Positions 1-9,676 of a stretch of 64,000 nt of DNA are shown here, one piece after another. Position 1 is the stretch's first letter. Each line of letters begins with the position of its first letter. The position numbers were made by a program, and so were the translations under genes. Source of the stretch: Alphaproteobacteria bacterium (lineage in GTDB: Bacteria > Pseudomonadota > Alphaproteobacteria > Rhodobacterales > Rhodobacteraceae); contig JAUHVK010000001.1 of assembly GCA_030425145.1 (NCBI GenBank), positions 1-64,000 of the forward strand, given 5' to 3'. Below the pieces are notes generated by a model that was not told the origin of the DNA, searched no databases, and saw only the letters and a program-made list of their open reading frames with translations.

Positions 1-33
1 GAGATCGGTGCAAAGGGAAACTCTGGCAGGCAT
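1..33 (-). CDS. 5' end of an unidentified gene downstream of flhB (cut by window start)
   Basis: On the minus strand an ATG at 33-31 is preceded by AAAGGAG with a 6-nt spacer, a very good ribosome binding site, and 11 codons (MPARVSLCTDL) stay open to the window edge. The position, 90 nt after flhB on the same strand, suggests a further gene of the flagellar operon. Too little is visible to name it. The call rests only on the ribosome binding site and the context. A plus-strand frame ending at 98-100 is the alternative explanation of this edge. Confidence 0.4.
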   Translation of the reverse strand, partial: MPARVSLCTDL

Positions 34-123
34 CGGAAACTCCTTTGCCGCCATGGAATCAGATCGCCGGCGCACCGAGAACCCCAGAAATCCAAAATGA
101 GTCAGACGCCAGCGCCTTTGGTA

Positions 124-1203
124 TCAGTCGTCACGGGTCAACCTTTGCTGCATGCGTCGTGCATAACCAATCGCAGCCGCCACCGCTTTGTAATGAGATG
201 TCTCGATAAACATTCCGATCTCCAGATTAGCATGCAGATCTCGTGCGGTCGGGGGATCCCGAAATAGAGGAACACCCGATTGCATGGCAATCTCACGGAT
301 CTTTCGCGCAGTTTCGTCAGTGCCCTTTGCCACGCATTTCGGGACAGTGTTCGACTCTCCGCTCCATTGCAGCGCTACTGCATAGTGGGTGGGATTGGTG
401 ACCACCACAGACGCTTTTGGAACATCCAGCAACATCCGGTTGGTCGCGATCTCCTCGGCTTTGGCGCGCCGCTGCTGGCGGATGCTCTCATCTCCTTCCT
501 CGTTCTTGTGCTCATCCCTCATCTCTTTGTAAGACATACGGTTTTTCCGGGCATGCTCTTTGTATTGCCACAAGACGTCTATGGCCGCGAAGGCTGCAAA
601 AATCCCGAGAGTAGCCCAAAGCCAATCCATTGCGACGATGTATTGGTTCATCAGCCCGTACCCGTCACCACGCAGTAACGCGATTTCAAAGTGGGGAAAG
701 CTGTTCATAGAAAAATGGGCCATCAGTGCCGAAAAAATGAGAAACTTCGCGACGTTCTTTCCGAACTCAAACAACCCGGAGAGTCCGAACTTTTTTTTCG
801 CATTCGCCACGAGAGAAAGGCGGTTCAGCTTTGGTTTGATCTTGTCTGGCGTGAACAGAACCTGTCTCGCCGCGACCAAGCCAAGGACTACGACTGCGAA
901 CGGCACGAAAAATAGAAGCGTCAGGACGGGCAGAGTTGCCCCAAAGACGGCGTAGAACAACTTCGCGCCGTCAGGGCTGGAACGATCGGACGCAAACTGC
1001 CCAACGAGCGTCCCGAAATGCTGGACCAGCGTCACCATCTGGCTGCCGAAAATCACGCCGAGGACGATCATGAACACAGCCAAAGCAACAAAGTTGACCG
1101 CATCCTGGGAACGAACTATCTCGCCTTTCCTGCGCGCGTCTTCCAATTTGCGGCGGGAAGCTTCGTACGGCTTGTCGTTCTGATCTTCCTCGGTCTCGCT
1201 CAT
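124..1203 (-). CDS. flhB: Flagellar type III export gate protein FlhB
   Basis: A 359-residue protein with the FlhB layout. A charged N-terminal tail rich in Glu, Lys and Arg (residues 1-30) is followed by four hydrophobic segments (about 35-60, 85-112, 150-165, 187-212) and a cytoplasmic domain with the autocleavage motif NPTH at residues 270-273. In the family, self-cleavage between Asn and Pro switches export specificity from rod/hook to filament substrates, and FlhB sits in the inner membrane export gate with FlhA and FliR. The start ATG overlaps the fliR stop (ATGA), so translation is probably coupled. Length matches the family. Virulence-type YscU homologues are excluded by the neighbours flhA and fliR. 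Confidence 0.96.
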   Translation of the reverse strand: MSETEEDQNDKPYEASRRKLEDARRKGEIVRSQDAVNFVALAVFMIVLGVIFGSQMVTLVQHFGTLVGQFASDRSSPDGAKLFYAVFGATLPVLTLLFFVPFAVVVLGLVAARQVLFTPDKIKPKLNRLSLVANAKKKFGLSGLFEFGKNVAKFLIFSALMAHFSMNSFPHFEIALLRGDGYGLMNQYIVAMDWLWATLGIFAAFAAIDVLWQYKEHARKNRMSYKEMRDEHKNEEGDESIRQQRRAKAEEIATNRMLLDVPKASVVVTNPTHYAVALQWSGESNTVPKCVAKGTDETARKIREIAMQSGVPLFRDPPTARDLHANLEIGMFIETSHYKAVAAAIGYARRMQQRLTRDD

Positions 1204-1967
1204 TGCCGCTCACTGTATGGCAGCATGAGGACGGTCCGCGCTTTCTCTTGCCAAACACCGAGGAGGCGTTCGTGATGCAGGTAGAGAAAATGAATAGAGT
1301 ACAGCGCAACGAACGGTATGCCGATGAAGGACACCATGAATTGCGGCATCGCTTTGTTGATGAAGCCAACAAACAGGTAATACACAATCATCAGGCTCAG
1401 GAACGCTGCGGATAGGAAAACACCGTTATTGAAGATGTAGTTCACGAGTTCCGTTGTTTTCGCTGCAAAGAAACCGGTCAGCGCAGCAAAGGATGGGAAC
1501 TGAAGGCTGTATCCCGCGGCGAAGCTGTAAAGCATCTGGTCCGCCAAGGTGGTGGAAAACAGGATCGCCAATCCGGTCGTGGTGAGAATATGACTGACGA
1601 CCGGCATGGCTGTCGTCGCGTTTCCCAGCATCTGTGACAAAGAGATGGTCTGGCTGATAATCGCGCCGGCTTTTTCGAGAAGGAAAATCATGCCGCGTGA
1701 CATCAATCCGATGAAGAACCCGACTGTCGTTTCTCTCAACGTAAATTTAAGCAAGTTCGCTCCGGTAAGCGCCTCTTTCGGGAGATGGGGTTCCAAGGCG
1801 GGCGCCAACGCTGCGGAGAAACACAATGCGACAGATAGGCGAACCCGCACAGACACATAGGTTTCCGAGTATCCCGGTGCGAGAGAAAATGCGGGGCCTA
1901 TTCTCAGAAAAACCGCAGTCACCAGCCAAAATTGGGACATCAGTTCTGTGAACGTTCCCTCAATCAC
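1200..1967 (-). CDS. fliR: Flagellar export gate protein FliR
   Basis: A 255-residue, strongly hydrophobic protein with about six membrane segments. The conserved FliR opening is visible (LVTAVFLRIGPAFSLAPG near residues 15-32), as is the central stretch GFFIGLMSRG (about 83-92). FliR forms the FliPQR core channel of the flagellar export gate. The gene overlaps flhA by 4 nt upstream and flhB by 4 nt downstream, giving the order flhA-fliR-flhB on the minus strand. fliP and fliQ are not in the window. No own promoter is visible, so expression is presumably from a promoter upstream of flhA or of the transglycosylase gene. Confidence 0.95.
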   Translation of the reverse strand: MIEGTFTELMSQFWLVTAVFLRIGPAFSLAPGYSETYVSVRVRLSVALCFSAALAPALEPHLPKEALTGANLLKFTLRETTVGFFIGLMSRGMIFLLEKAGAIISQTISLSQMLGNATTAMPVVSHILTTTGLAILFSTTLADQMLYSFAAGYSLQFPSFAALTGFFAAKTTELVNYIFNNGVFLSAAFLSLMIVYYLFVGFINKAMPQFMVSFIGIPFVALYSIHFLYLHHERLLGVWQEKARTVLMLPYSERQ

Positions 1968-4057
1968 GGTGACACCGATACCGTTCCGACGAGTGCCGGC
2001 TTTGCGTCGATGCCGATCTCTTCGAATGCCATCACCGGGTTGCTGATCCCTTTGGCTGTGAGAATACTTCGCAGGAAACGGCGGCGGCGGCCGGGCGCGA
2101 CAAGCGCCGGAAACAGGCCTTTTTTGCCCACCCGTGCAAGTTCTTCAGCGATCCGCGCTGCCAGGCTTTCGAAATCCTTGGGGGACAGCGCGACATCCGG
2201 TGTTCCACGATCATTGGCGATTTCGCATTCCGAAAATCGCTTCTCCCAGTCTGAAGCGAGGTGAACCAAAGGGATCGTGCCGTCCTCGCGTCGCATGGAG
2301 GCAACAAGTTGGAAGCCGATGCGTTGGCGCACATGTTCGCAAATCGCCTCCGCGCTCTGCCCTTGGCCGCGCGTCTCCGCAATCGCCTCAAGGATCAACT
2401 GGAAGTTCCGGATCGACACCTGTTCATCAAGCAATAGCTTAAGAACCCGAAGCAGCGTATCGATCGCCACCTTGTCCGGGATGATCTGGTCGATCAGAGT
2501 GCGGTTTGCCTCCGCGCGGCTGGGGTTAGACAAAGAGCAAAGCTCGTCAAGCAGCCGTTTCAGCGACTTCATCGTCAGAAGCCGCCCGAGATTGCGCTTT
2601 ATCATTTCCAGAAGATGGGTCGCCAAGACCTCGCTCGGGGACACCACTGTCAGGCCGTTCAGTTGCGCCTCTTCCCGCGTCGAGTGTTGTATCCATCGCG
2701 CCGGAGCGCCGTAGACCGGTTCTTCGACATCCTGACCGCTGGGGAGTGCGGCTGTGTCGTCCGGGATCAAGGCCAGCATCAAGTCGGGATGCAGAACACC
2801 CCTCGCCACTTCGACACCGTGGATACGGAGAACATATGTGCCGTCCATAAGTAAGGCATCGTCGGTTAACCGGACCTCCGGCATGATCATGCCAAAGCTC
2901 TTGGCGATATGGGTCCGCATGTTCGTGATACGTGAATCCAATCCGTTGGCGGGATCGAGCACCATGTCCACAAGATCGGGCGCGAACTCTACATGGATGT
3001 CATCAAGGTCCAGAACATCGCCGATTGGTCGTTCGCGCGGCTGGGCCAATGGTTTTTCTTCCAAGGCTTCGGCTTCGTTGGCTGCATTGCTGCGATGGAC
3101 CCAGAATGCCAGCCCGCCAAGGATTGCCCCTCCCATCAGGAATGGAAGAAACGGCAATCCGGGAACCAAGGCAAACAACACCATGAGCACGGCCACAGTG
3201 GCCAGTGCTGCGGGGTGACGTCCCAACTGTGTGGTGATGGCAAGATCGGTTGCCCCTATCGCGCCGCCCCGGGCAAGAAGAAGCGCTGCCGCAATGGAAA
3301 TGATGACGGCAGGAATCTGCGTGACCAGCCCATCGCCTACAGTGAGAATTGCATAGGTTTCAAAAGCGGCCGCAATCGGCATTCCATGAACAACGGTGCC
3401 CATGATCAGGCCGACCACGACATTCAGGAGCGTGATCAGTAGGCCCGCAATCGCGTCGCCTTTGACAAATTTCGACGCGCCATCCAGCGAGCCGAAGAAT
3501 GTGGTTTCCTGCAATTCAATTTGCCGCCGCTTTCGTGCCTCTTCATGCGTGATGGCACCGGCCGCCATATCGCTGTCGATCGCCAACTGCTTGCCAGGCA
3601 TTCCGTCCAGCGCAAAGCGCGCGCCCACTTCGGCCATGCGTGCGGCACCCTTGGTGATCACCATGAAATTGACGATCAACAATACGCAAAACACCACCAA
3701 CCCAAGGAAAACGCTGCCGCCCATCACGAAGTCGGCAAAACCCTGAATGACATCCCCGGCGGCGTCCGTGCCCGTATGACCTTCGCCAATAATCAGCTTG
3801 GTGGAACTGATGTTAAGCGATAGGCGCAGCATCAACGACGCCAAAAGGATCGTCGGGAACGCCGAGAAATCCAGCGGTTTTTCAACGAATAGCGTGACGG
3901 TAAAGATCAGGATCGCCAATGCGAACGAGGCTGCCAGGCCGATGTCCAGAACAAATGCGGGAACGGGTAAGATCATCATGACAATGATCGCCATCAGCGC
4001 GACGGCTAGCCCGACAGTCGGGTTTGCAAACAGTGCTTGTACGGCGGGGCGCATCAC
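1964..4057 (-). CDS. flhA: Flagellar export gate protein FlhA
   Basis: A 697-residue protein with eight predicted membrane segments in the first 320 residues and a large cytoplasmic domain after them, the standard FlhA/FHIPEP plan. The cytoplasmic loop with TKGAARMAEVGARFALDG (about residues 135-152) followed by GKQLAIDSD is the family signature region. FlhA forms the nonameric ring that docks substrates and uses proton motive force during flagellar export. The 4-nt overlaps with fliR downstream and with the transglycosylase gene upstream point to a single transcript. Length is normal for the family and I see no frame disruption. Confidence 0.97.
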   Translation of the reverse strand: MMRPAVQALFANPTVGLAVALMAIIVMMILPVPAFVLDIGLAASFALAILIFTVTLFVEKPLDFSAFPTILLASLMLRLSLNISSTKLIIGEGHTGTDAAGDVIQGFADFVMGGSVFLGLVVFCVLLIVNFMVITKGAARMAEVGARFALDGMPGKQLAIDSDMAAGAITHEEARKRRQIELQETTFFGSLDGASKFVKGDAIAGLLITLLNVVVGLIMGTVVHGMPIAAAFETYAILTVGDGLVTQIPAVIISIAAALLLARGGAIGATDLAITTQLGRHPAALATVAVLMVLFALVPGLPFLPFLMGGAILGGLAFWVHRSNAANEAEALEEKPLAQPRERPIGDVLDLDDIHVEFAPDLVDMVLDPANGLDSRITNMRTHIAKSFGMIMPEVRLTDDALLMDGTYVLRIHGVEVARGVLHPDLMLALIPDDTAALPSGQDVEEPVYGAPARWIQHSTREEAQLNGLTVVSPSEVLATHLLEMIKRNLGRLLTMKSLKRLLDELCSLSNPSRAEANRTLIDQIIPDKVAIDTLLRVLKLLLDEQVSIRNFQLILEAIAETRGQGQSAEAICEHVRQRIGFQLVASMRREDGTIPLVHLASDWEKRFSECEIANDRGTPDVALSPKDFESLAARIAEELARVGKKGLFPALVAPGRRRRFLRSILTAKGISNPVMAFEEIGIDAKPALVGTVSVSP

Positions 4058-4722
4058 TTCCGCCGATCCAGCTGTATGAACGGACCACGTTCAGAAGCAT
4101 CCGGCATGAACAGAGATCCGGGTCTTGCGGCACCTGATTGTCCCCACAAAGACACGGCCACCTGTGTCGGTGCTGGTTCGTACATCGATCCACGCGAAGC
4201 CACCGTATTGCGAATGCTGCGAAATCGGGCCTTGTACCGCTCGGCATATTCGGGCGTACGGCTGTGGTAAGCACCCGCTGCCGCCGTCCACGACCCGAAT
4301 TCGTGGTAGAGATCGCTCAGGAAACGCGCCGCGTAGAGCGCGTTGAGCTCGGGGTTGAACATGTCATCAAGTGATCGAAATCCGTTGCCATGCCAGCGGT
4401 AATTGATCTGGAAGCAACCGATATCAAGGTTCGTTTGGCCGCGTTTGATCTTGGAAAAGACGAAAGATCGCGCTTCATCTTCAGTCTGAAACCAAGAACC
4501 ATTTCCTGCATGGTTGACGGCCCAAGGCCATGGGTCTGATGAAGCACCGCGCCCGGTTTCCAAGCGCGTGATGGTCTGCATGACATCCAGCGGAACGCCA
4601 ATTTCGACAGACGCGCTGCGCGCCGCGCTGTCGCACACGCTTGCCCACGAAGCCGAAGCGCAGGCCAAGAGCGCAAGAAGACCCGATACCGACCAAATCC
4701 TGTTCACGTCGCGACCCCACAT
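4054..4722 (-). CDS. Secreted SLT-type lytic transglycosylase, flagellar operon
   Basis: A 222-residue protein with a signal peptide (hydrophobic core LLALLACASASWA, about residues 15-27) followed by a short goose-lysozyme/SLT domain. The catalytic Glu is probably E55 in TRLETGRG, and NLDIGCFQINYRWHG is the matching substrate-groove segment. Such enzymes cut peptidoglycan glycan strands. Because its stop overlaps the flhA start, a role in opening the wall for the flagellar rod is likely (inference). The ATG at 4722 lacks a clear ribosome binding site. A GTG at 4707 gives a cleaner signal peptide starting MNRIWSV and has GGGG upstream, so the true start may be 4707. Confidence 0.85.
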   Translation of the reverse strand: MWGRDVNRIWSVSGLLALLACASASWASVCDSAARSASVEIGVPLDVMQTITRLETGRGASSDPWPWAVNHAGNGSWFQTEDEARSFVFSKIKRGQTNLDIGCFQINYRWHGNGFRSLDDMFNPELNALYAARFLSDLYHEFGSWTAAAGAYHSRTPEYAERYKARFRSIRNTVASRGSMYEPAPTQVAVSLWGQSGAARPGSLFMPDASERGPFIQLDRRK

Positions 4723-4785
4723 TCTGCGGTTTCGCGGACGGTAGGTCGTAAACAGTTAGGATTCGGTTACGTCAGCCCGGAAGGT

Positions 4786-6318
4786 TCAGAAAAGCGACTG
4801 GAACAAGGCCGCGAGTCCACCGCCCGCAACCGCGCCGGTAACCGCCCAGACTGATTTGGTCTTGAAGGTGCTTGTCTTTGGCTCCGGCTTGCCCTGCGCT
4901 TGCGCGATCAGAACCTGCTCCATCAAGTCCGGCAAGCGCGGACCAAAGCGCGCCAAGACCAATGCGGTTTTCCCAAGGTCCTTGGCAAAGGCACGCGGGC
5001 CGATGCTGGTCTTGATGTAGTCCTCGACGATAGGCTTGGCGACATTCCAGATGTTCATCTTGGGATCGAGCGATCGGGCGACACCCTCGACAACCACCAT
5101 TGTCCGTTGAAGCAGGATTAACTCGGTCCGGGTTTCCATGCCAAAGCGTTCCGTCACCTCGAACAGGTAACTTAACAACCGCCCCATCGAAATACGTGTC
5201 GCGTCCATACCGAAGATCGGCTCACCCACAGCGCGGAGCGCGCGCGCGAATTCATCAACATCGCGATCATTCGGCACGTAGCCGGCTTCGAAATGGACCT
5301 CGGCCACGCGCTTGTAGTCGCGGCGGATAAAGCCAAAGAGGATCTCGGCATAGACGCGGCGGGTGTACTCGTCGATGTGCCCCATGATCCCGAAATCAAG
5401 CGCGATGATGTCGCCGTTCGGAGCCACCTTGAGGTTGCCCTGATGCATGTCTGCGTGGAAATAGCCGTCCCGCAGCGCGTGCTGCAGGAAGAGTTGCAAG
5501 ACCCGCTCGCTCAGTGCGACGCGATCATGTCCGGCGGCGTCGAGCGCATCATTGTCGCCCAAGGGAATGCCCTCGGCCCAGCCAAGAGTCATCACGCGAC
5601 GACCAGACAATTCCCATTTGACTTCGGGCAGTTGGAACCCCGGATCGTTAGACGTATTAGCGGCAAATTCGGACGCGGCAGCGGATTCGAGCCGCAGGTC
5701 CAACTCGCCCTTTACGACGCCTTCGAAATGTTTGATGACGTCCATCGGGCGCAGCCTGCGCGATGAGGGCGACAAGAGCTCGATCATGCTGGCGGCGAGA
5801 TAAAAGGCGTCGACATCCCTCTGGAAATTCCGCTCTACATTCGGGCGAAGTACCTTAACGGCCACGGTCTCGCCGCTCTCTGTCAACCGGGCTTGGTGCA
5901 CTTGCGCAATCGACGCCGCAGCAACTGGCTCGCTGAATTCCGAGAACAGGGAATCGACGGAGACACCCAGTTCCGTTTCAAACGTGCGCTTGGCTTCGGA
6001 CACGGGAAACGGCGGTAGCTTGTCCTGCAAGACACGCAACTGCGTTGCCATCTCGTCGCCAACCACGTCCGGACGTGTGCTGAGAACCTGACCGAACTTG
6101 ATGTAGGCCGGCCCCAAAGCCGTCAACGCGCGCGGTGCTGGCGGCATGTTCGGATCACCGTAATAGCCCAGCCATTTGAACGGCCAGCCCAAGAGCCTTG
6201 CAGCTAATCTAAGAGGCTTGGGCGCGTCGAAGGCATCGAGGACGACGCCCATGGCACCTGTACGTTCCAGCGTCGCGCCCGTACGGATCAGGCGCAGAAT
6301 GTTGTGCGGGCCTCTCAC
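4786..6318 (-). CDS. ubiB: Ubiquinone biosynthesis accessory kinase-like protein UbiB
   Basis: A 510-residue member of the ABC1/ADCK/UbiB atypical kinase family. Visible motifs are the family-specific KxGQ segment (KFGQ, residues 74-77), the nucleotide-binding lysine in VAVKVLRPN, the catalytic-loop equivalent FHADMHQGNLKV and the metal-binding IALDFG. A hydrophobic glycine-rich tail (about 490-507) is a probable membrane anchor, as in other UbiB proteins. The protein supports aerobic ubiquinone synthesis at the membrane. Its ATG lies one base after the ubiE stop region, so ubiE-ubiB form one minus-strand operon; mutM diverges upstream. Name and role follow from family knowledge. Confidence 0.95.
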   Translation of the reverse strand: MRGPHNILRLIRTGATLERTGAMGVVLDAFDAPKPLRLAARLLGWPFKWLGYYGDPNMPPAPRALTALGPAYIKFGQVLSTRPDVVGDEMATQLRVLQDKLPPFPVSEAKRTFETELGVSVDSLFSEFSEPVAAASIAQVHQARLTESGETVAVKVLRPNVERNFQRDVDAFYLAASMIELLSPSSRRLRPMDVIKHFEGVVKGELDLRLESAAASEFAANTSNDPGFQLPEVKWELSGRRVMTLGWAEGIPLGDNDALDAAGHDRVALSERVLQLFLQHALRDGYFHADMHQGNLKVAPNGDIIALDFGIMGHIDEYTRRVYAEILFGFIRRDYKRVAEVHFEAGYVPNDRDVDEFARALRAVGEPIFGMDATRISMGRLLSYLFEVTERFGMETRTELILLQRTMVVVEGVARSLDPKMNIWNVAKPIVEDYIKTSIGPRAFAKDLGKTALVLARFGPRLPDLMEQVLIAQAQGKPEPKTSTFKTKSVWAVTGAVAGGGLAALFQSLF

Positions 6319-6319
6319 G

Positions 6320-7072
6320 TCAGATTTTCCATCCCGAATGAAGGCAAGCGATGCCCATGCTCAGGTTGCGGTACTTGGCGTTCTCGAACCCAGCCTGACG
6401 AACCATGCTTAGGAAGGTGTCCTGATCGGGGAACTTGCGGATCGACTCAACTAGGTACTGGTAGCTGTCACGGTCATTGGCGATGGCCTGCCCCATGCGC
6501 GGGATGATGTTGAACGAATACAGATCGTAGACCTTTTGCATGAGGTCGTTCGGAATCTGGCTGAATTCCAACACCATCAACCGCCCACCAGGGCGCAAAA
6601 CGCGGAACGCTTCATTCAGCGCTTCCTGCGGGCGGGTCACGTTCCGGATGCCAAAGGAGATGGTGTAAACATCAAACGTGTTGTCTTCGAACGGCAGGTT
6701 CATGGCGTCCCCGACAACCCAGTCGAGGCTTTCGCTCATCGCATTGGCCTCGGCGCGTTTGCGGCCTTCGATCAGCATCGGCTCTGTCAGGTCCAGTACC
6801 GTTGCGTGACCCTGTCCTGCGCGCTTGAGGAAACGAAAAGAGATGTCGCCCGTACCGCCGGCCACATCGAGCAACTTTTGACCCGGACGAGGCGCAAGCC
6901 AATCCATCATCGCATCTTTCCAGACGCGGTGAATGCCAAAGGACATGGCGTCATTCATGACATCATATTTCGACGCAACAGAGCTGAACACACCCTGAAC
7001 GCGGCCCGCCTTTTCATTTTCAGGAACGTCCTGGAACCCGAAATGCGTCGTAGATTGATTTTGGTCTGCCAT
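6320..7072 (-). CDS. ubiE: Demethylmenaquinone/ubiquinone C-methyltransferase UbiE
   Basis: A 250-residue class I SAM-dependent methyltransferase. It has the UbiE N-terminal signature [19 protein letters not shown] (about residues 27-45), the SAM-binding loop [13 protein letters not shown] (about 68-80) and the C-terminal family block [15 protein letters not shown] (about 158-172). It C-methylates the quinone ring in ubiquinone synthesis. ubiB follows after one base on the same strand. The gene is divergent from mutM with an 85-bp gap that must hold both promoters. The ending HSGWKI is the usual UbiE C-terminus. Confidence 0.96.
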   Translation of the reverse strand: MADQNQSTTHFGFQDVPENEKAGRVQGVFSSVASKYDVMNDAMSFGIHRVWKDAMMDWLAPRPGQKLLDVAGGTGDISFRFLKRAGQGHATVLDLTEPMLIEGRKRAEANAMSESLDWVVGDAMNLPFEDNTFDVYTISFGIRNVTRPQEALNEAFRVLRPGGRLMVLEFSQIPNDLMQKVYDLYSFNIIPRMGQAIANDRDSYQYLVESIRKFPDQDTFLSMVRQAGFENAKYRNLSMGIACLHSGWKI

Positions 7073-7157
7073 AAGCCTTGTCGTTTTCCGTGCCAGACCT
7101 TCTTATAGAGCGCCCACCCGGCGTTACAATGCGACGACAAGAGACAGGATACCCGGA

Positions 7158-8009
7158 ATGCCCGAATTGCCAGAGGTTGAGACGGTACGACGCGGGCTTG
7201 CTCCAGCGATGGAGGGATTCGTGATTGCGCGAGCGCAGGTTAACCGACCGGATCTGAGATGGCCTTTCCCCGAAAACATGGCGAACCGGTTGACCGGAAA
7301 GAGGGTGCTCGGTCTGCGGAGACGCTCAAAGTATATCTTGGGCGATCTGGACAGCGGAGAGACCCTGCTCATTCATCTAGGCATGTCAGGACGTTTGCTG
7401 GTTTCAGGTGACCCGCTCGGCCAGTTTGTGCACACACATCCTGCGCCCGAGAAACACGACCATGTGGTGCTAGACATGGACAATGGTGCGCGCATTACGT
7501 TCAACGATCCCCGCCGCTTCGGAGCCATGGACCTTTTTCCGACCGAGACAGGCGAATCGCACCCACTCCTGGCGTCCATCGGTCCAGAACCCTTGGGCAA
7601 CAGCTTTGACGAAAGCTATCTCGTAGATGCTTTGGCAAAGCGAAACATACCGATGAAAACCGCCCTGCTCGACCAGAAACTGGTGGCAGGTCTTGGCAAT
7701 ATCTATGTTTGCGAAGCTTTGTACCGATCAAAAATTCATCCCACCCGCCCCGCGCGTCGCGTCTCAAGAGACCGCATTTCGCGTCTGGTTCCGATCATTC
7801 GAGAGGTGCTCTCTGAGGCTATCGACGCCGGTGGTTCTTCGCTGCGTGATTTCCGTCAAGCCGATGGAGAGCTTGGATATTTTCAGCACAACTTCGATGT
7901 TTACGGGCGCGAAGGAGAACCGTGCCGCACCGAAGCGTGTTCGTCGACCATCCGTCGGATCGTACAATCCGGACGATCAACCTTCTACTGCCCAACCTGT
8001 CAAAGATAA
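7158..8009 (+). CDS. mutM: Formamidopyrimidine-DNA glycosylase (Fpg/MutM)
   Basis: A 283-residue DNA repair glycosylase/AP lyase that removes 8-oxoguanine and formamidopyrimidines. The N-terminus MPELPEVE supplies the catalytic Pro2 and Glu3 after Met removal. The helix-two-turn-helix region contains [14 protein letters not shown]. The C-terminal zinc finger is complete: CRTEAC, then 16 residues later CPTC, with the DNA-contacting QSGRSTF between them. The start ATG at 7158 is fixed by the catalytic N-terminus. An enoyl-CoA hydratase gene follows 65 bp downstream on the same strand; the pairing is common in this order but has no obvious functional meaning. Confidence 0.97.
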   Translation: MPELPEVETVRRGLAPAMEGFVIARAQVNRPDLRWPFPENMANRLTGKRVLGLRRRSKYILGDLDSGETLLIHLGMSGRLLVSGDPLGQFVHTHPAPEKHDHVVLDMDNGARITFNDPRRFGAMDLFPTETGESHPLLASIGPEPLGNSFDESYLVDALAKRNIPMKTALLDQKLVAGLGNIYVCEALYRSKIHPTRPARRVSRDRISRLVPIIREVLSEAIDAGGSSLRDFRQADGELGYFQHNFDVYGREGEPCRTEACSSTIRRIVQSGRSTFYCPTCQR

Positions 8010-8074
8010 CTTGAACGCCACGGATGAGATGCGTAAGGCTTCACGCCTGAGATCACCGGACGGAGCCCTCACTC

Positions 8075-8851
8075 ATGGCTTATGAGACGATTATCGTCGA
8101 AATCGAAGATCATGTCGCCACAATCAAACTGAATCGACCAGACGCTTTGAACGCGCTGAACAGCCAACTGCTTTCTGAGCTGGCCAGCGCGCTGGAAGAT
8201 GCCGACAGGAACGAGAAGGTTCGGTGCATCATCCTGACAGGTTCACCCAAGGCTTTTGCTGCGGGCGCGGACATCAAGGAGATGTCCGAGAAGAGTTTTG
8301 TCGAGATGTTCATGTCCGACTTCTTCGGTTCGGAATCGCAGGCAGTATGCAAGGTACGCAAACCGATCATCGCAGCCGTATCCGGCTACGCGCTGGGCGG
8401 TGGTTGCGAGCTTGCCATGATGTGCGATTTCATCATTGCAGCGGATACTGCGAAATTCGGCCAGCCGGAAATCAACCTTGGCGTGGTTGCCGGCATTGGC
8501 GGCACACAGCGTCTGACACGTTTTGTCGGCAAGTCGAAGTCGATGGATATGCACCTTACCGGCCGTTTCATGGACGCCGAAGAGGCGGAACGGGCGGGCT
8601 TGGTTAGCCGCGTCGTTCCCGCGAAATCTCTGATGGAAGAAGCACAATCTGCGGCGGCCAAGATCGCAGAGAAATCCATGGTCGCAACCTTTGCCGTGAA
8701 AGAGGCTGTGAACCGCGCATATGAGACCACGTTGACCGAGGGTCTCTTGCTGGAACGTCGCCTTTTCCACTCGCTCTTCGCAACCGAAGACCAAAAGGAA
8801 GGGATGGCGGCGTTTCTGGAAAAGCGTACAGCGCAGTTCCGGGACCGGTAA
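8075..8851 (+). CDS. Enoyl-CoA hydratase (short-chain crotonase)
   Basis: A 258-residue crotonase-fold protein. The oxyanion-hole segment [11 protein letters not shown] (about residues 63-73) and the second one, [16 protein letters not shown] (about 101-116), are intact. Both acid/base glutamates expected in true hydratases are present, in GCELAM and in FGQPEINLG. This supports hydration of trans-2-enoyl-CoA to 3-hydroxyacyl-CoA in beta-oxidation or a related route. No dehydrogenase or thiolase gene is adjacent (a thiolase lies at 26.8 kb), so the physiological chain length cannot be read from context. It is not the FadB fusion type, which would be far longer. Confidence 0.9.
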   Translation: MAYETIIVEIEDHVATIKLNRPDALNALNSQLLSELASALEDADRNEKVRCIILTGSPKAFAAGADIKEMSEKSFVEMFMSDFFGSESQAVCKVRKPIIAAVSGYALGGGCELAMMCDFIIAADTAKFGQPEINLGVVAGIGGTQRLTRFVGKSKSMDMHLTGRFMDAEEAERAGLVSRVVPAKSLMEEAQSAAAKIAEKSMVATFAVKEAVNRAYETTLTEGLLLERRLFHSLFATEDQKEGMAAFLEKRTAQFRDR

Positions 8852-9006
8852 TCGCAAAAACAGGGCTTTTCATAGGGGCCGTCTGCGTCTATACGCGCCC
8901 GATACATGCGTGTGATGCCCGCTAGGCAAGATTCGATCCGGTCGATGGTTCCGGGCGTGCTGTCATATGCAACCCGATTTGAACGAAACGAACCAGGAAG
9001 ACTCAC

Positions 9007-9270
9007 ATGGCAAATTCGCCCCAAGCCAAGAAGCGCGCAAAGCAGAATGAAAAGCGTTTCGCGGTTAACAAGGCGCGTCGTTCGCGCATCCGCACGTTCC
9101 TGCGCAAAGTTGAAGAAGCAATCGCGTCCGGCGACAAGGAAGCAGCAACAACTGCCCTTCGCGCGGCTCAGCCCGAACTCATGCGCGGCGTGAACAAAGG
9201 CGTGTTCCACAAGAACACTGCATCGCGGAAGATGTCGCGTCTCGCGGCCCGCGTCAAAGCTCTCGCTTAA
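9007..9270 (+). CDS. rpsT: 30S ribosomal protein S20
   Basis: An 87-residue, very basic protein with the S20 opening [17 protein letters not shown] and the terminal block [21 protein letters not shown]20 is a primary 16S rRNA binder in the small subunit body. The ribosome binding site is weak (AGGAAG at 8995-9000, 6 nt before ATG). A Rho-independent terminator follows at 9309-9337, so rpsT is a single-gene transcript separated from dnaA. The rpsT-dnaA neighbourhood is common in Rhodobacterales. Confidence 0.97.
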   Translation: MANSPQAKKRAKQNEKRFAVNKARRSRIRTFLRKVEEAIASGDKEAATTALRAAQPELMRGVNKGVFHKNTASRKMSRLAARVKALA

Positions 9271-9308
9271 AGAATCATCGGCTGTCAAAACAGCTTTCGA
9301 AAATCAAG

Positions 9309-9337
9309 ACGCCGCTCCAGTTGGGGCGGCGTTTTTT
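9309..9337 (+). terminator. Rho-independent terminator of rpsT
   Basis: The stem ACGCCGC (9309-9315) pairs with GCGGCGT (9326-9332) around a 10-nt loop, and a run of six T starts within the stem end (9332-9337). It stands 38 bp after the rpsT stop. Confidence 0.85.
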
Positions 9338-9676
9338 GTCGGCGCTTGCGCAGTTCTGCACCGGTGAGAGATTCTTTTCAGACATTGTTTGAGTCAATAA
9401 CGAAGTTCAGTTGATGCACCTTCATCCACCCTTATAAATCGGGACTGCGAGTCACACCGCGTGGGGGGACAGGCTCCACCAGTTCACAATCGAGATCGGA
9501 AGAAATCTCAATTTTGGTCTGGTGGAATAATTGATGCTAGATCAACCGCCTCGTCCAAATTGATGCAAGGGCTAAAGCGAACACCATTTGCCAGGCGTTC
9601 CTGACCCTCTTCTTGGTCTTCCGTTTGGTATGGGAAGACACGGATCATCTTTTGCCAACTGTGACTCAAGGAGGTC
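9338..9676 (+). promoter_or_regulatory. dnaA upstream region with four GANTC sites
   Basis: This 339-bp stretch between the rpsT terminator and the dnaA leader ORF holds no convincing gene on either strand. It contains four GANTC sites, the recognition sequence of the CcrM methyltransferase: GATTC 9370-9374, GAGTC 9391-9395, GAGTC 9449-9453 and GACTC 9663-9667. In Caulobacter the dnaA promoter is regulated by CcrM methylation (established knowledge); transfer of that idea to this genome is inference. I do not see a perfect DnaA box here, which argues against this gap being the origin. A clear -35/-10 pair could not be fixed. Confidence 0.45.
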
